From positions 24,476,162 through 24,540,161 of the forward strand of contig CM053337.1 of the NCBI GenBank assembly GCA_028583605.1: a DNA stretch of 64,000 nt. Reading direction: 5' to 3'. Shown piece by piece: positions 54,325-64,000 of the stretch; position 1 is the stretch's first letter, and each line of letters starts with the position of its first letter. This stretch comes from Dastarcus helophoroides (Eukaryota; Arthropoda; Insecta; Coleoptera; Bothrideridae). A program made the translations under genes and the position numbers. The notes beneath the pieces are model-generated. The model made no database searches, had not been told where the DNA came from, and worked only from the letters and a program-made list of their open reading frames with translations.

Positions 54325-56720
54325 AGATTTTGAAAAAAAAAGTGAAATTTAGAGAAATTATCAAATTTCAAAAATAATTAAAATTCTAGGAAACTTTTGA
54401 AATTTAGAGAAACTGAAAAATGATTAGTCAAATTCAAAATAGAAACCAAAGTTCTTCAAATTTCAAAAATTGGAGAAAAACCTAAATTAAATATTATAAA
54501 AGTCGAAACTTTTTAAAAACACCTAAAAGTTAAAAATTTGGAAAAAGAAAATGTGGACATCGGAATTTTCTGATTATTAATAAATTTTTTAAAGTAAATT
54601 AAGATTTTCGAAAAAGTCGAAATTTTTAAATGAATTCAATAATTTACAAAAATGGCAACATTTTTAGATAAAATTGAAATTTTAAAAATTAGTCGGAAAT
54701 TTCAAAAAAGGTCAATATTTAAAATAAATCGCAATTTAAATAGAAGCAAATTATAGAAAAAGACAAAATTTTTAAAAGAATTTTATGAGTTTAAAAATAA
54801 AAGAGCGATTTTTTATCGAAATGTTTAAAAAAACTAAAAAAAGGTCGTTATTTTTAAAAGGTCGAAATTTTTTTAAAAAACTCGTCAATTAAGAAAAATG
54901 CTGAAATTTTCTGAAAAATTCTAAATTTTCCAAGATAGCCGTAAAAAGTTAAAGTTAAGTAGCTTGCAAAAAGTTCAAAATAGATCAACATGTAAATAAA
55001 ATAGAAATGTTCAAAGAAAGTCAAAAATAAAACAAAAAACCATAAACGGTTAGTAATATAGATGAAATTAAAAATATTGGTATTTTTAAAAATCGAAATT
55101 TCAAAAAAAGTGAGATATTTATACAAAATTTTAGATTTTGAAGGAAATGTGAAATTTAAAAAAATAGTGAATTTTCTAAAATAATTAAAATTTTGAGAAA
55201 ATGTTGAATTTGAAGGAACTGAAAATGTTTAGTAAAATTTTAAATAAAAGCCAAAATTTTTAAGTTTACTAATTAAAGAAAAACATTGAAAAAATCGAAA
55301 TTTTTCAAAAAAGCCAAATGTTCGAAAAGCTTAACGCTTGGAAAAAGTTTAAAATTTGGGCAGTAAGATTTTGAAACGAAAGTTGAACATTTCTTTAGTA
55401 AAACGGAGTTTTTTTATTAAAGGTTTTTAACAGAAATTATAATTTATATGGAATGTTTTTTTTTAATTCAAGATTATCGAAAAATATCAAAATTTTCAAA
55501 AAAATTTGATAATCCAGAAAACTTGCAAAATTTATAAAAAAATTTGATATTTTGAAAATTAGCCGAAAATTTTTAATAAAATCACCATTTGAAGAAAAAC
55601 GAAATTAAAAATAATCTAAATTAAAAACTGGACAAAATTTTCAAATAGAAAATTGAAAATTTGGAAATGAAATAACGATTTTAATCGAAATAAAAAAATC
55701 CAACATTTTCAAAAAATTTCGAAATTTTTAATAAAAGTCGAAATTTTAAAAACAAATTGGGCAATCTACTAAAAAGGTGAAATTTCCAGAAAAATTTGAA
55801 ATTTTTAAAATTAGTCAACAGCGAAGTTTCAAAAAAGGTTCAAATTAGCAGACAAAATTTTCGAAAAAAAAATCGAAATTTAAAATAAAAGTCGAAATTT
55901 TCAAAAAATTTGGGCAATTTATAAAAAGTATCTCTCTGAAGATGACAGCTTGGCTGTCGAAACGCGTTAAAGCAACGTTTGTTGTCTTTTTAATCTTTCT
56001 TGGTTTCAAGGAACAAGTTCTGTATTTCAAATTTTAAAGATAACCGAGGACCAGTCCGTTCCACCAAATTTATAAAAATGGCAAAATTTTCAGAAGGATT
56101 AAAAATTTTAGGAAAGTCAAAATTTAAAAAAAATTCCAAATTAGCAAAGACAAAATTTTCAAAAAAACAATCGGAAGTTTGAAAAATAATTGAACTTTAA
56201 AAAAATAATATTTTTAAGAATCGAAATCTGGAAATAAATTATAATTTTCAAAAATGTTTAAAAGTGAAATTTTGAAAAAAATCTAAAATTTAAAAAAGTA
56301 GAAATTTCTTGAAAAGTCCTGCTTCCAAAAATCTATCTTTTCAAAGAGTAAACAATCGTTAATTTAGAACAGTTTTCAGAAAAATTTGACATTTGAAAAA
56401 TTACTCAAAAATGTCAAAAAAGATTGACTGAAATTTAGAAAATGGAAATTTTGAAAAAGAAATATAATGTATAACTATTTTTAGATTTTAAAAGAGAGGA
56501 TATATTTAAGAAAAAAAACCTCAAATTTAAGAAAATAGAATTTTAAAAAAAAAAGTCTAGCTTTTAAAAATGTATATTTTTAAAAGTGGACAAATTTTCA
56601 AAAAATGTTGAAATTTTGAAAAAACTCAAAATTAAAAAAAAATCATTTTGAAGCAATTCAAATTTTAAAAGGTTGAAAGTTCAAAAAAAACGAAATTTTC
56701 AAAAGAGCGGAAATTTTTCG
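54325..56720. repeat. AT-rich word-soup block
   Basis: A-rich words on the + strand throughout, interrupted by foldback copy I at 55929. Two stretches with TTAGATTTTGAARRRAA and GAAATTTAGAGAAA (54323-54420 and 55130-55220) look like diverged copies of each other, about 810 bp apart. No gene. Confidence 0.65.
55929..56065. mobile_element. Palindromic foldback element (P1), copy I, right half only
   Basis: From the centre TATCTCTCTGAAGATGACAG, through TTG, GCTGTCGAAACGCGTTAAAG, to the outer end CCAGTCCGTTCCACC. The left arm is missing. Of the P1 copies it preserves one of the cleanest hairpin cores. Confidence 0.83.
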
Positions 56721-56954
56721 TATGTATTTATATTAATATTAGTTATGAAATGTAGGAATAAGACATATTTTTACATTTATTCTTAAAGTAGACAAACTAT
56801 TTGCACTTTTTATTTCGTTCCACAAATTATTAAATAGAGATACACCCTTATAAAATAAAGATCTACATGTGGACAGTTTATTAACAGTACCTGTACAGGG
56901 TAAACTATAAAAAATGGTACATAGAGCAAGAGTAGATTTTCGTATAAAAATTAC

Positions 56955-58210
56955 GTGATTTAGCCACATTTACCTTTTACCAACAGTTTATATTAACAAA
57001 GATACAGGGTGTCAAAATTGAAAAAAAAGTTGTGAATTTTTTGCATAACTAATGAACACTTTTTACTACAGACAAGAAATTTGGCATAGGGGGGGTTTCT
57101 TTGGTCAAGAAACTCTAATTTGCTAACAGATTGCCAGTAACTCAGTAACCCTGTGCTACCTTGTATTATTCTAAAGCATCTTAACTTTTTTGTGCCTTTA
57201 TGTATACTTATTTTAAATTAATATTTTTATTTACTTACATTTTTTACGTAAAAAAGGTATACTTTCTAAATGTTGATACAAGCAACCGTTTTCAAGATAT
57301 TTGACTTCAAAGTTTGCAGTACGTTTATTTTAAGTTATGTAAATGTGAATTTTTCGCAGTAGGTTTCAAAATAAAAGTAATAAAACTGACTCTTAAATAA
57401 TTTATAGCAAATATTACTTTATTAACAATATTATTACACATATTTTTTATATTTCTAAAGCAAATTTAAATAAAATACCAAAACAAGATTTCTTTTCAAG
57501 AATATGTATGTGTGAAATGACCTTTTTTCTTGTAAAGGGATGGTAAACAATTAAAAATATGGCTGTCTTTCGTTAAAATTCATCTTTAAATATCTGCTTT
57601 GACCACCCAGACTATTAAAATTTCTTGTGCGGACTCAGAGATTAATCTCACATCTCTATGTTAGAAAATAAATTACGTCTTAATTGTTTGGATTTTCTTT
57701 ATTGACATTTTCAAAATTTAGGTAATAATATTATCAGCAAAGTAATATTTGACATAAATTAATTTTAAAGCTGCCTTATGATTACTTTTTTTTCAAGCCT
57801 ACTTTGAAAATTTAATATCTTAGTAATCTAAAGCCAAGGCACGTCAAGCTTTAAAGGCAAATATCATGGAAACGGTTGCTCGTATCAACTTTCAGAAAGT
57901 ACACCTTTTTTACGTGAAAAATATGGGGAAATAAAATAACCTATTAAAATTAATATACGTGGGTGCACAAAAAAAGTTATGATGATTTATAATTATGCAG
58001 GGTAGCGCAGGTAAGGCCTTCTATCAGCTATTGTTAGCAAATTAGAATTTGTCGACTTAAGATATTCCTTTGTGCCAAATTTCGTGCCTATATTACGATT
58101 CATTTCATAATTATACGAAAAAATAGAAATTTTTTTTTTCACCTTTTACATCCTTTATCTTTGTTAATATACACTTTTGGTAAAAGATAAATGTAGCTAA
58201 ATCACATTGT
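56955..58210. mobile_element. Long inverted-repeat (foldback) element, about 1.25 kb
   Basis: The left arm (TAGCCACATTTACCTTTTAC near 56960, ACAAAGATACAGGGTGTC near 56998) is matched in inverse by 58205 back to about 57960. A second paired stretch is TTTACGTAAAAAAGGTATAC / ATGTTGATACAAGCAACCG (57240-57300) with its inverse at 57860-57915. Arms therefore extend some 400 bp with about 400 bp between them. No coding capacity, so it is a MITE-like or foldback element. Confidence 0.75.
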
Positions 58211-58214
58211 TTTT

Positions 58215-58680
58215 ATTCAAAAAATCCACCATTGCTCTACCATTACTTATGGTTCACCATGTATATATGTTACTACGGTTATGGGTTTCATAGTTATGTA
58301 CCTCTTTAATAATTCTTATATTGTTCATTAAATATTTAGGCAACTACCCTTTAATGATTTTTTAAATAGATATCATAGTTTGATAAAACAAATATTGCTC
58401 TACAGACAGTGAGCCTAAACAATCAAGCATCAGATCGATTGATGTATAAATATTACATTTCAATATTACTCTATGACATTTATTTTACAGTATCTGTAGT
58501 TATTTTTAATTGTTATTTATTAGCAAAGAACAAGATACTTGGGCAGTAATGAAAATAAGGTCGAATCAAAATATTAAAAATTTTAGGTAGGTTAAATAAT
58601 TTTAATTTTTACATATTCTGATGAAGTATCTAACTTTATCATTTATTTGTGAGACAATATTGTTAAGTTGAACTTAAAGT
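58215..58680. other. No recognised feature
   Basis: AT-rich sequence after the foldback element; nothing supportable. Confidence 0.35.
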
Positions 58681-59230
58681 TTGAAATTTTCAAACGTTAA
58701 AAGTCTTAACATAGTCCAAGTCCGACAGAAAAATCAAATTTTGAACTAAAATCAAAGTTTTGAAAAAATCCAACCTTTCAAAAATTCGATATTATCAAAA
58801 ATTTTCATTGTCAAGTTTTCAAAAGAACGTGAGTTTTTCTAACATTAGAAATTTTAAAAAAGTTGAAATTCATAGAAAGCTCGTATTTTTTCTTGAAGAG
58901 AATCTAAATTTTGGGGAAACTTTTAGAAAAATCGAATTTATTCTTCGATAAGGTTGAAACGTCAAACATTTAAAAAGTAGCCAAAATTTCAAAAAAGGTC
59001 TAAATTTTGGTAAATAAAAGTGAAAAGTTTTGGAAAAAATCGAAATTTTGAGACAAATCTTTAAAAAATAACAATTTTTTCTAAAAATCAAAGGTTTGGA
59101 AAGAATTCTGAATTTTCATTGAAAATTTTCAAAAAAAAATGTTAAAAATAAGTTGAGATTTTGGAAAAAACATTATTTAAAAGGCGTAGATTTCAAAATT
59201 TTTGAAAAATGTTAATGTTACAAAAATTGA
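58680..59230. repeat. Short AT-rich word-soup block
   Basis: Same GTCGAAATTT / AAATTTTGAAAAA vocabulary as the larger blocks; A-rich on the + strand. Confidence 0.6.
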
Positions 59231-60960
59231 CTTGAAGAAAATAGCGACCGTAACAATAATGAGTGGGCGGGTGACACATAAACTAGTCCTTAGCTAAAAT
59301 TTTAAATTGCGAATCTGTGGTTATAGCGCTATTGCCGAGATTTTTTTTCCTAGGGGACGATTAGGAAACGATAGACGGAAACGGTGGTGCAAAATATAAA
59401 AGGGTAATTCCCTTGATTTTGAGTTTTATGGAATAATTCTCTGTAATAAGGTAGTTAAACCGATTCATCTTCGAAAGCTTAAACTATAGTGAGATTTTTG
59501 ATCTGAAATTGGCTACGTAAGTCAAAGAGTTAACATGTTAATGTTACGATCGCGACAGTAACCTTGCATTAGGTTGTAGTTTGTAAATTTTGCTGTTAAG
59601 TGGTTGTGAGAAGGCAGACAAAATAAATTTACTTTGCAGGCACACTTACTTGTGATGACGTCAATGAGATTCTTCGGTCATTTTATACCTCATTTGGTTA
59701 TTTAAATGATAACTAGAAAAATTGTCGTATTTTGCAAAATAAATGCAAAAGGGAACGTAAATGATGGATGTATACAATGTAAAATAGTCTTCAATGTTTG
59801 AAACAATTAAAATCTGGTGGATGCGCCAGGTTTCACAAAGCACTTCCTGATAAAAACGTTTCAGTTGTAACACAAATAATCAGTTATGCATAAAAGCAAA
59901 AAAGTGCAAGCTTCTTATTGAATCTAATGACCTTTCTTCGTATTATAATCGATTTTACCAGCAGCCCTCTCGATCATCCAGATGTCTACTGCAGACAATA
60001 ATGTTACTATCTTACAAGTAAAGGCCGCACGAGTGCTATCATCCCATTTTCATTTAGATCGCATTAACCAGGCTGAACTGTCGACGATGAGAGCGACATC
60101 TGCATTTAATTGATTTCAGTGATATTTCAGGTAGATGCCACAGGATTCGTTGTTTATTTTGCAGCTTCTGCAACGTGACTGACGCCCCTAAACGGGATAC
60201 GGAATGTTTTTGACACTTCGAAGGTTCGTTTCGGAGATGTTTGACTAAGAATGAGTTGGGTTCTTATAAACGAAGGAGCTCAACAAGAAAGATTTACCGT
60301 TTAAAATAATACCAATTTTATTTTGATATTAATGTATTTAAAAAATTTTAAAGACGATGAAGAATAATATAATAGTTTTGCGTCACCTACATGCTGTGAA
60401 ATCACCGACATGTTAACGTTAGGAATATATCTGTGGATGTGAGTATGACCTGTAATAGAATTAAAAATTTGTGATCGGAAAACCAATTTCAGGACCTACA
60501 ACCTGAGAATGCAGTGCTTACCTTTGAGTCACCGCACCTAACATTTTTTGGCTCAATTCCCAACTTGTATACCCTCGGTACCGCTTACAATGCAGTGAAA
60601 TTTCTCTTAAGTGGACTCCTTCGGGACTGGCAACATATGTTTGCTTAAAGGAGATTTCCATTTATGAGAAAGTGTGTTAAAATGTTGTTTGATTACTGAT
60701 TATTTCTGCCTATTTAAAATTATTAAGTCTGCTTAAGCATAATTGCATAATCGACAGAAACTAAATTATTATCATATTCCAATATTAAGTTGATACTGAT
60801 GTTAACAAATTTTATTATAAAAGAACCAGTTGAGTTACCCCAGTAATGTCGAGCCTTTAAGTTGTTTAGAACCAGATAAAAAGTTAAAAATTTCATGCGA
60901 GATACAAAGGCATAAAAAAATAGAAAAATGAATAAACAAAATAAAAAACACTATCAAAAA
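59231..60960. other. Longest stretch of ordinary non-repetitive sequence
   Basis: No repeat from elsewhere in the window is seen here. Composition is less extreme, especially 59940-60300. No open frame resembles a known family and no exon could be defined. If the PH gene continues downstream, its next exons may be here or beyond the window. Confidence 0.4.
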
Positions 60961-60969
60961 ATCGACTTT

Positions 60970-61602
60970 CACAACTCCTTTAAAATCCCAAAACACTGTC
61001 GTAGGAACCTTTTCAGCTGAGAGGCAAGTTTTTGTCTTGATGAGTGCACCTTCCCCCTTTCTTCTTCACTCCATGCTTGCCTGTTTAGCTTCAGGGGTGT
61101 AATAGTGGACCCAAGTTTCATCATACGTAACAATACGTTGCAAAAAACCATCACCTTCACCTTGAAAACCTTCAAGATGGCGCTGACAAATCTCTAGAAG
61201 TTGTTGTTATCGTTCTTTAGTCAAAGAGCGAGGTACCCACCTGGCAGAAATTTTTCGAAATCCTAGCTCATCTGTAATGATTGAGCACTCTCAAAGCTTG
61301 TCCCTATCTGAGTTGCAATTTCGCCAACAGCCAACGGCAATCACCTTCCAAAAGGCGTTAAATAGCGTTAATCTTGTTCGCCGACACACTGGTCCGAGGA
61401 CGAAGGGCATGAACTTCATTTTCAACTTGAGTTCGTACTTGCTTGGTTGTGCCATTTATACACTTGAGTTTTTTTTCAAACAAGTATCCCCAAACTGTAG
61501 TTCTAGTCTACGAAGAATTTTGACGGGTTTTCCACCTTCAACGGCAAAAAATTTGACAATAATGCGCTGCGCAACGTACGGATGAACCTCTTACTCACTC
61601 AT
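60970..61602 (-). pseudogene. Mariner lineage 2, 5' half on the minus strand
   Basis: ATG at 61602 gives MSE, a stop, EVHPYVAQRIIVKFFAVEGG and ILRRLELQFGDTCLKK. It continues, with shifts, to ITDELGFRKISARWVPRSLT (about 61265-61210), YDETWVHYYTPEAKQASMEW (first catalytic Asp, about 61120) and FGILKEL (about 60975), where it is cut off before the second Asp. Same lineage as 45455-46650 and 41714-42058 (shared EVHP and TCLKK). Inactive. Confidence 0.75.
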
Positions 61603-61609
61603 TGCATTT

Positions 61610-62600
61610 ATAACTCACAAAAGGCAAAAACGGAATTTGCTTGAGCGCAGAAAGTCACGTAATATCCCCACCTAACATGTTTAAGAGTATGCGCACACTT
61701 TCGATGCCCTCATAGCGACATGATAGAAATTCCGGTTCATATTTGATTTACCCTCGTATTTAAACATCAATATTTGGGCATTGATATAGTATATTTATAC
61801 GTTCAGGTAGGTTGTAAATTTCACCACATCCTTACTGAAAAAGGCAGTTTTGGTATGTTTTGCGAGACAGTTGAACGGATTTCCTTAGTGGTCTACTCGA
61901 TGAGTGTATTTGTGGTTTACTTGCCTGAGAGACGTTGACATTGTCGATGGTTTTATTACATTACAGCTGAGTTTCCGGCGAACTAAAATAAATTCAATCA
62001 GGAGTTTTCTCTCAAGATTTATATGGACTGAAGTTCGTCTGAAAAGAAAACAAAGCGAATATCTCATGTGGAAAAATACAAAGCAAAGTAATTATTGTTG
62101 AAAAAGATATTTTGTTTGTAATCAAAATAATAAATGCGATATTTAGACGTTCGTTACTTGTGCTTGGCTCTTAAGTTTTGAAGATAAAATGTTTCGACTT
62201 CAACAAGATTAAACTTAGTATTTTTCCACGACTGGCTTAGGCCACGTTTTTCTAGTTTATATTCTTATAAAAATGTAGTTTTAGGTACTTGGTTTACAAA
62301 GTTAAGTTTTTTGTTTGGAATAAAAATAACAATTCGTATGAATATTCCTCAAAACTAGAACATTAAACTGGAAGCAGATTAAATTTTGTGAACCAGACGT
62401 CTAAAGATGTTTATTTGTTTTTTTTATGTGCTGACTGTATTGAGAACTGTCACACCAACGCACGGTCCAAAATGTTAGAAACTTAAAATTTGCACAAATA
62501 TTGTGAGTCCGCTTGAAGCAAAACTCTGTATTTGCCTTCAAAGTAATTTGAAGTTATCATCAAAAATCGTGTATTTCTTGATTCAATGTAACTCTTTAGG
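61610..62600. other. No recognised feature
   Basis: Sequence between mariner remnant and terminal repeat element; 61620-61760 is less AT-rich and may be 5' flank of the mariner. Nothing else stands out. Confidence 0.35.
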
Positions 62601-62639
62601 TAGCCATGTTTTTACGTGACAGGTATATACCCGATGTTT

Positions 62640-63960
62640 CTTTGGCAATTTATAAGATTTTTTTAATTTTTGGAAAAAAAATGACAGAAAAGGGGGCTAT
62701 TTTGACTCTTTGTATCTTTTTAATTATTTGCAAAAAATAAATCAACTTTTAGTCGAGGTAATGAAATATTATGGAAACTACAATGACGTAATCAGGTTTT
62801 ACATTTATTATACAGGGTGACGAAAATTTTCTAATCTTTATTGTTTTTGTTTTATTCAAAAACACTCTGTTTTTTTTAAATAGAAACCATAAGTTTTTTA
62901 ATCATTTTTGGATTCTTTACATAAAAAAAAAGTTACTTTACTTATTTTTCAAAATGTTGCACCATCGTTTGTAACAAACTGGGTCTCAAATAAGTGGGTG
63001 AGAAAGTCATTGTCTATTTTACCGTTATGAGCTCCATAGTATTAATAAAATGTACATTTGTATATTTTCCAAATGTAGCTTAATGTCTCATTTCAAAAGA
63101 TTTCTGTATACTTTGGCCACATAATGATATAAGAATGTATTTATAATTTTAAAAAAATATTAAATAATATTTTTATTTTGATTTTCATTATAAAATTTTA
63201 AAGTTACAAATCCTGAGGTCTAATCTAACAGCCTAAAAATTAAGAAACGCATTTTCTTGAACATTTGTTGTTGATTTTCTTTACCCCAAAAATTAGATAT
63301 CTTTTTAACAAACCATTTTTACGAAACCTAAATTCGTGGCTCCATAAATATTTGTCAGTAAGTATTTTAACTTATATAACAATAACTATATATTCGAACA
63401 AAAACCATTTTGTCTTGTACGGTTCCTTTAACTGTTATTTAACTTAAATTTTGTAAGTCTTGTGGTTATGTTTTTTTTTTCAAAATTTTGTTGTCTACTG
63501 CCAATTTACTGCCCAAAAAAAAAGATATATTTTTTTATTTTGAATTGTATCCCTGCAGACTTTAAAAAATCAGTTATATGACTTTGTTTTACTTTTTGTG
63601 TGAAGAATTCAAAAGTGATTAAGAAACGTATAGTTCCTATTTAAAAAAAGAGAGTTTTTTAAAATAAAACAAATACAATAAAGGTCATGAAATTTCCGTC
63701 ACCCTGGATAATAAATGTAAAACTTAATTGCGTCTTAATAATTTTGCATGACGTCAAACCAAATTTCATTTTTTTTGCAAATAATAAAAAAGATACAAAG
63801 AGTCAAAACAACCCCCTTTTCTGTCATTTTTTTCAAAAAATTAAAATATCTTTAAAACTATTAAAGATAGCAATAAACATGCATAAACTGACCTTATTTT
63901 TTAACGTATAATTTAAATAACATATAAAATATGGGGGTTGCCTTTAAAATAAAAAAGTTG
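62640..63960. mobile_element. Inverted-repeat element of the ACAGGGTGACGAAAATTTT family
   Basis: The left arm (AAAATGACAGAAAAGGGGGC near 62680, TTTATTATACAGGGTGACG near 62804) is matched in inverse by 63960-63580 (CGTCACCCTGGATAATAAA near 63699, AAAAGGGGGTTG in inverse). Arms are at least 250 bp. The left arm and inner part also match 6268-7200 in the tandem duplication. The interior, including a 60-codon frame at 63265-63447, has no recognised coding content. Confidence 0.72.
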
Positions 63961-64000
63961 ATGTTTACCTCCCGCATAACTAAAAGTGAAAGTTAAAAAT

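Larger units (their letters stand above)
52353..54325 (+). pseudogene. Non-LTR retrotransposon (APE-endonuclease type) remnant
   Basis: The + strand, across stops and shifts, reads NVSGTFGTEELKMLIGEIER, YQLDIVAIH (where LQET is expected), GGGDTRRQGVGFMVQKEGR, KVLSFKPVSDRLCIIKIK and NHVNVHAPIEDAKEEEKDHF. These are the endonuclease of an RTE/CR1-type LINE, the kind often mis-annotated as craniofacial development protein 2-like. Next come an SRGAEYNSNHFLIK-type segment (about 53020) and EERWEAMKAVILRANREVL (about 53215). After the foldback insertion (53573-54031) the element resumes with EGGRLISEKEEIVKQ and APGATQITAEMLKPDGEQLQ, the start of the reverse transcriptase domain, ending at about 54325. 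Catalytic Glu of the endonuclease is lost; dead and 3'-truncated. Confidence 0.8.

Overview
The window is eukaryotic nuclear DNA, most likely from an arthropod and probably an insect. It is very AT-rich and shows GT-AG splice sites, a TATA/initiator promoter, and mariner, Tc1-like, hAT, Ty3/gypsy, non-LTR and Penelope-like debris. There are no operons and no dense coding. I cannot name the species.

Only one host gene is evident. It lies on the + strand and encodes a pleckstrin-homology (PH) domain protein. A TATA box and initiator near 14482-14510 lead to a first coding exon at 14641-14689. A 348-bp intron follows, then the main PH exon (15038-15311), an intron of about 21.4 kb, and a 28-nt exon (36747-36774) carrying the tryptophan of the closing PH helix. 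I found no convincing later exon.

Layout: 1-11923 is part of a near-identical tandem duplication (period about 7.04-7.08 kb). It contains GACTGTCT octamer satellite, palindromic elements and degenerate AT-rich sequence. 13.7-15.3 kb holds the promoter and first two exons. 15.3-36.7 kb is the giant intron. It contains AT-rich 'word-soup' DNA, a 56-bp tandem repeat, a decayed 3.7-kb Ty3/gypsy element with two LTRs and a 4-bp target duplication, an apparently intact 2.6-kb DNA transposon with about 183-bp terminal inverted repeats, and a long (GA)n tract. 36.8-64 kb is a transposon graveyard. It holds a Tc1-like remnant, an hAT MITE with a perfect 8-bp target duplication, an IS630/Tc1-type transposase remnant, two mariner lineages (one 1.3-kb copy nearly complete), a dead non-LTR retrotransposon split by a 459-bp foldback insertion, and several long inverted-repeat elements.

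The most interesting signal is two foldback families whose arms carry the layout CTGAAGA / short hairpin / GAAA / ACGCGT or ACGTC, with bases flanking the motif able to pair. This is the arrangement of a type I hammerhead ribozyme, a motif known from Penelope-like retroelements and retrozymes. Both families have one extra base before stem II. One family has at least 12 copies here, counting those inside the duplication, and shows a paired base change in stem II. The other has a 13-bp target duplication inside the dead LINE. Self-cleavage is an inference that needs a structure search and a test.
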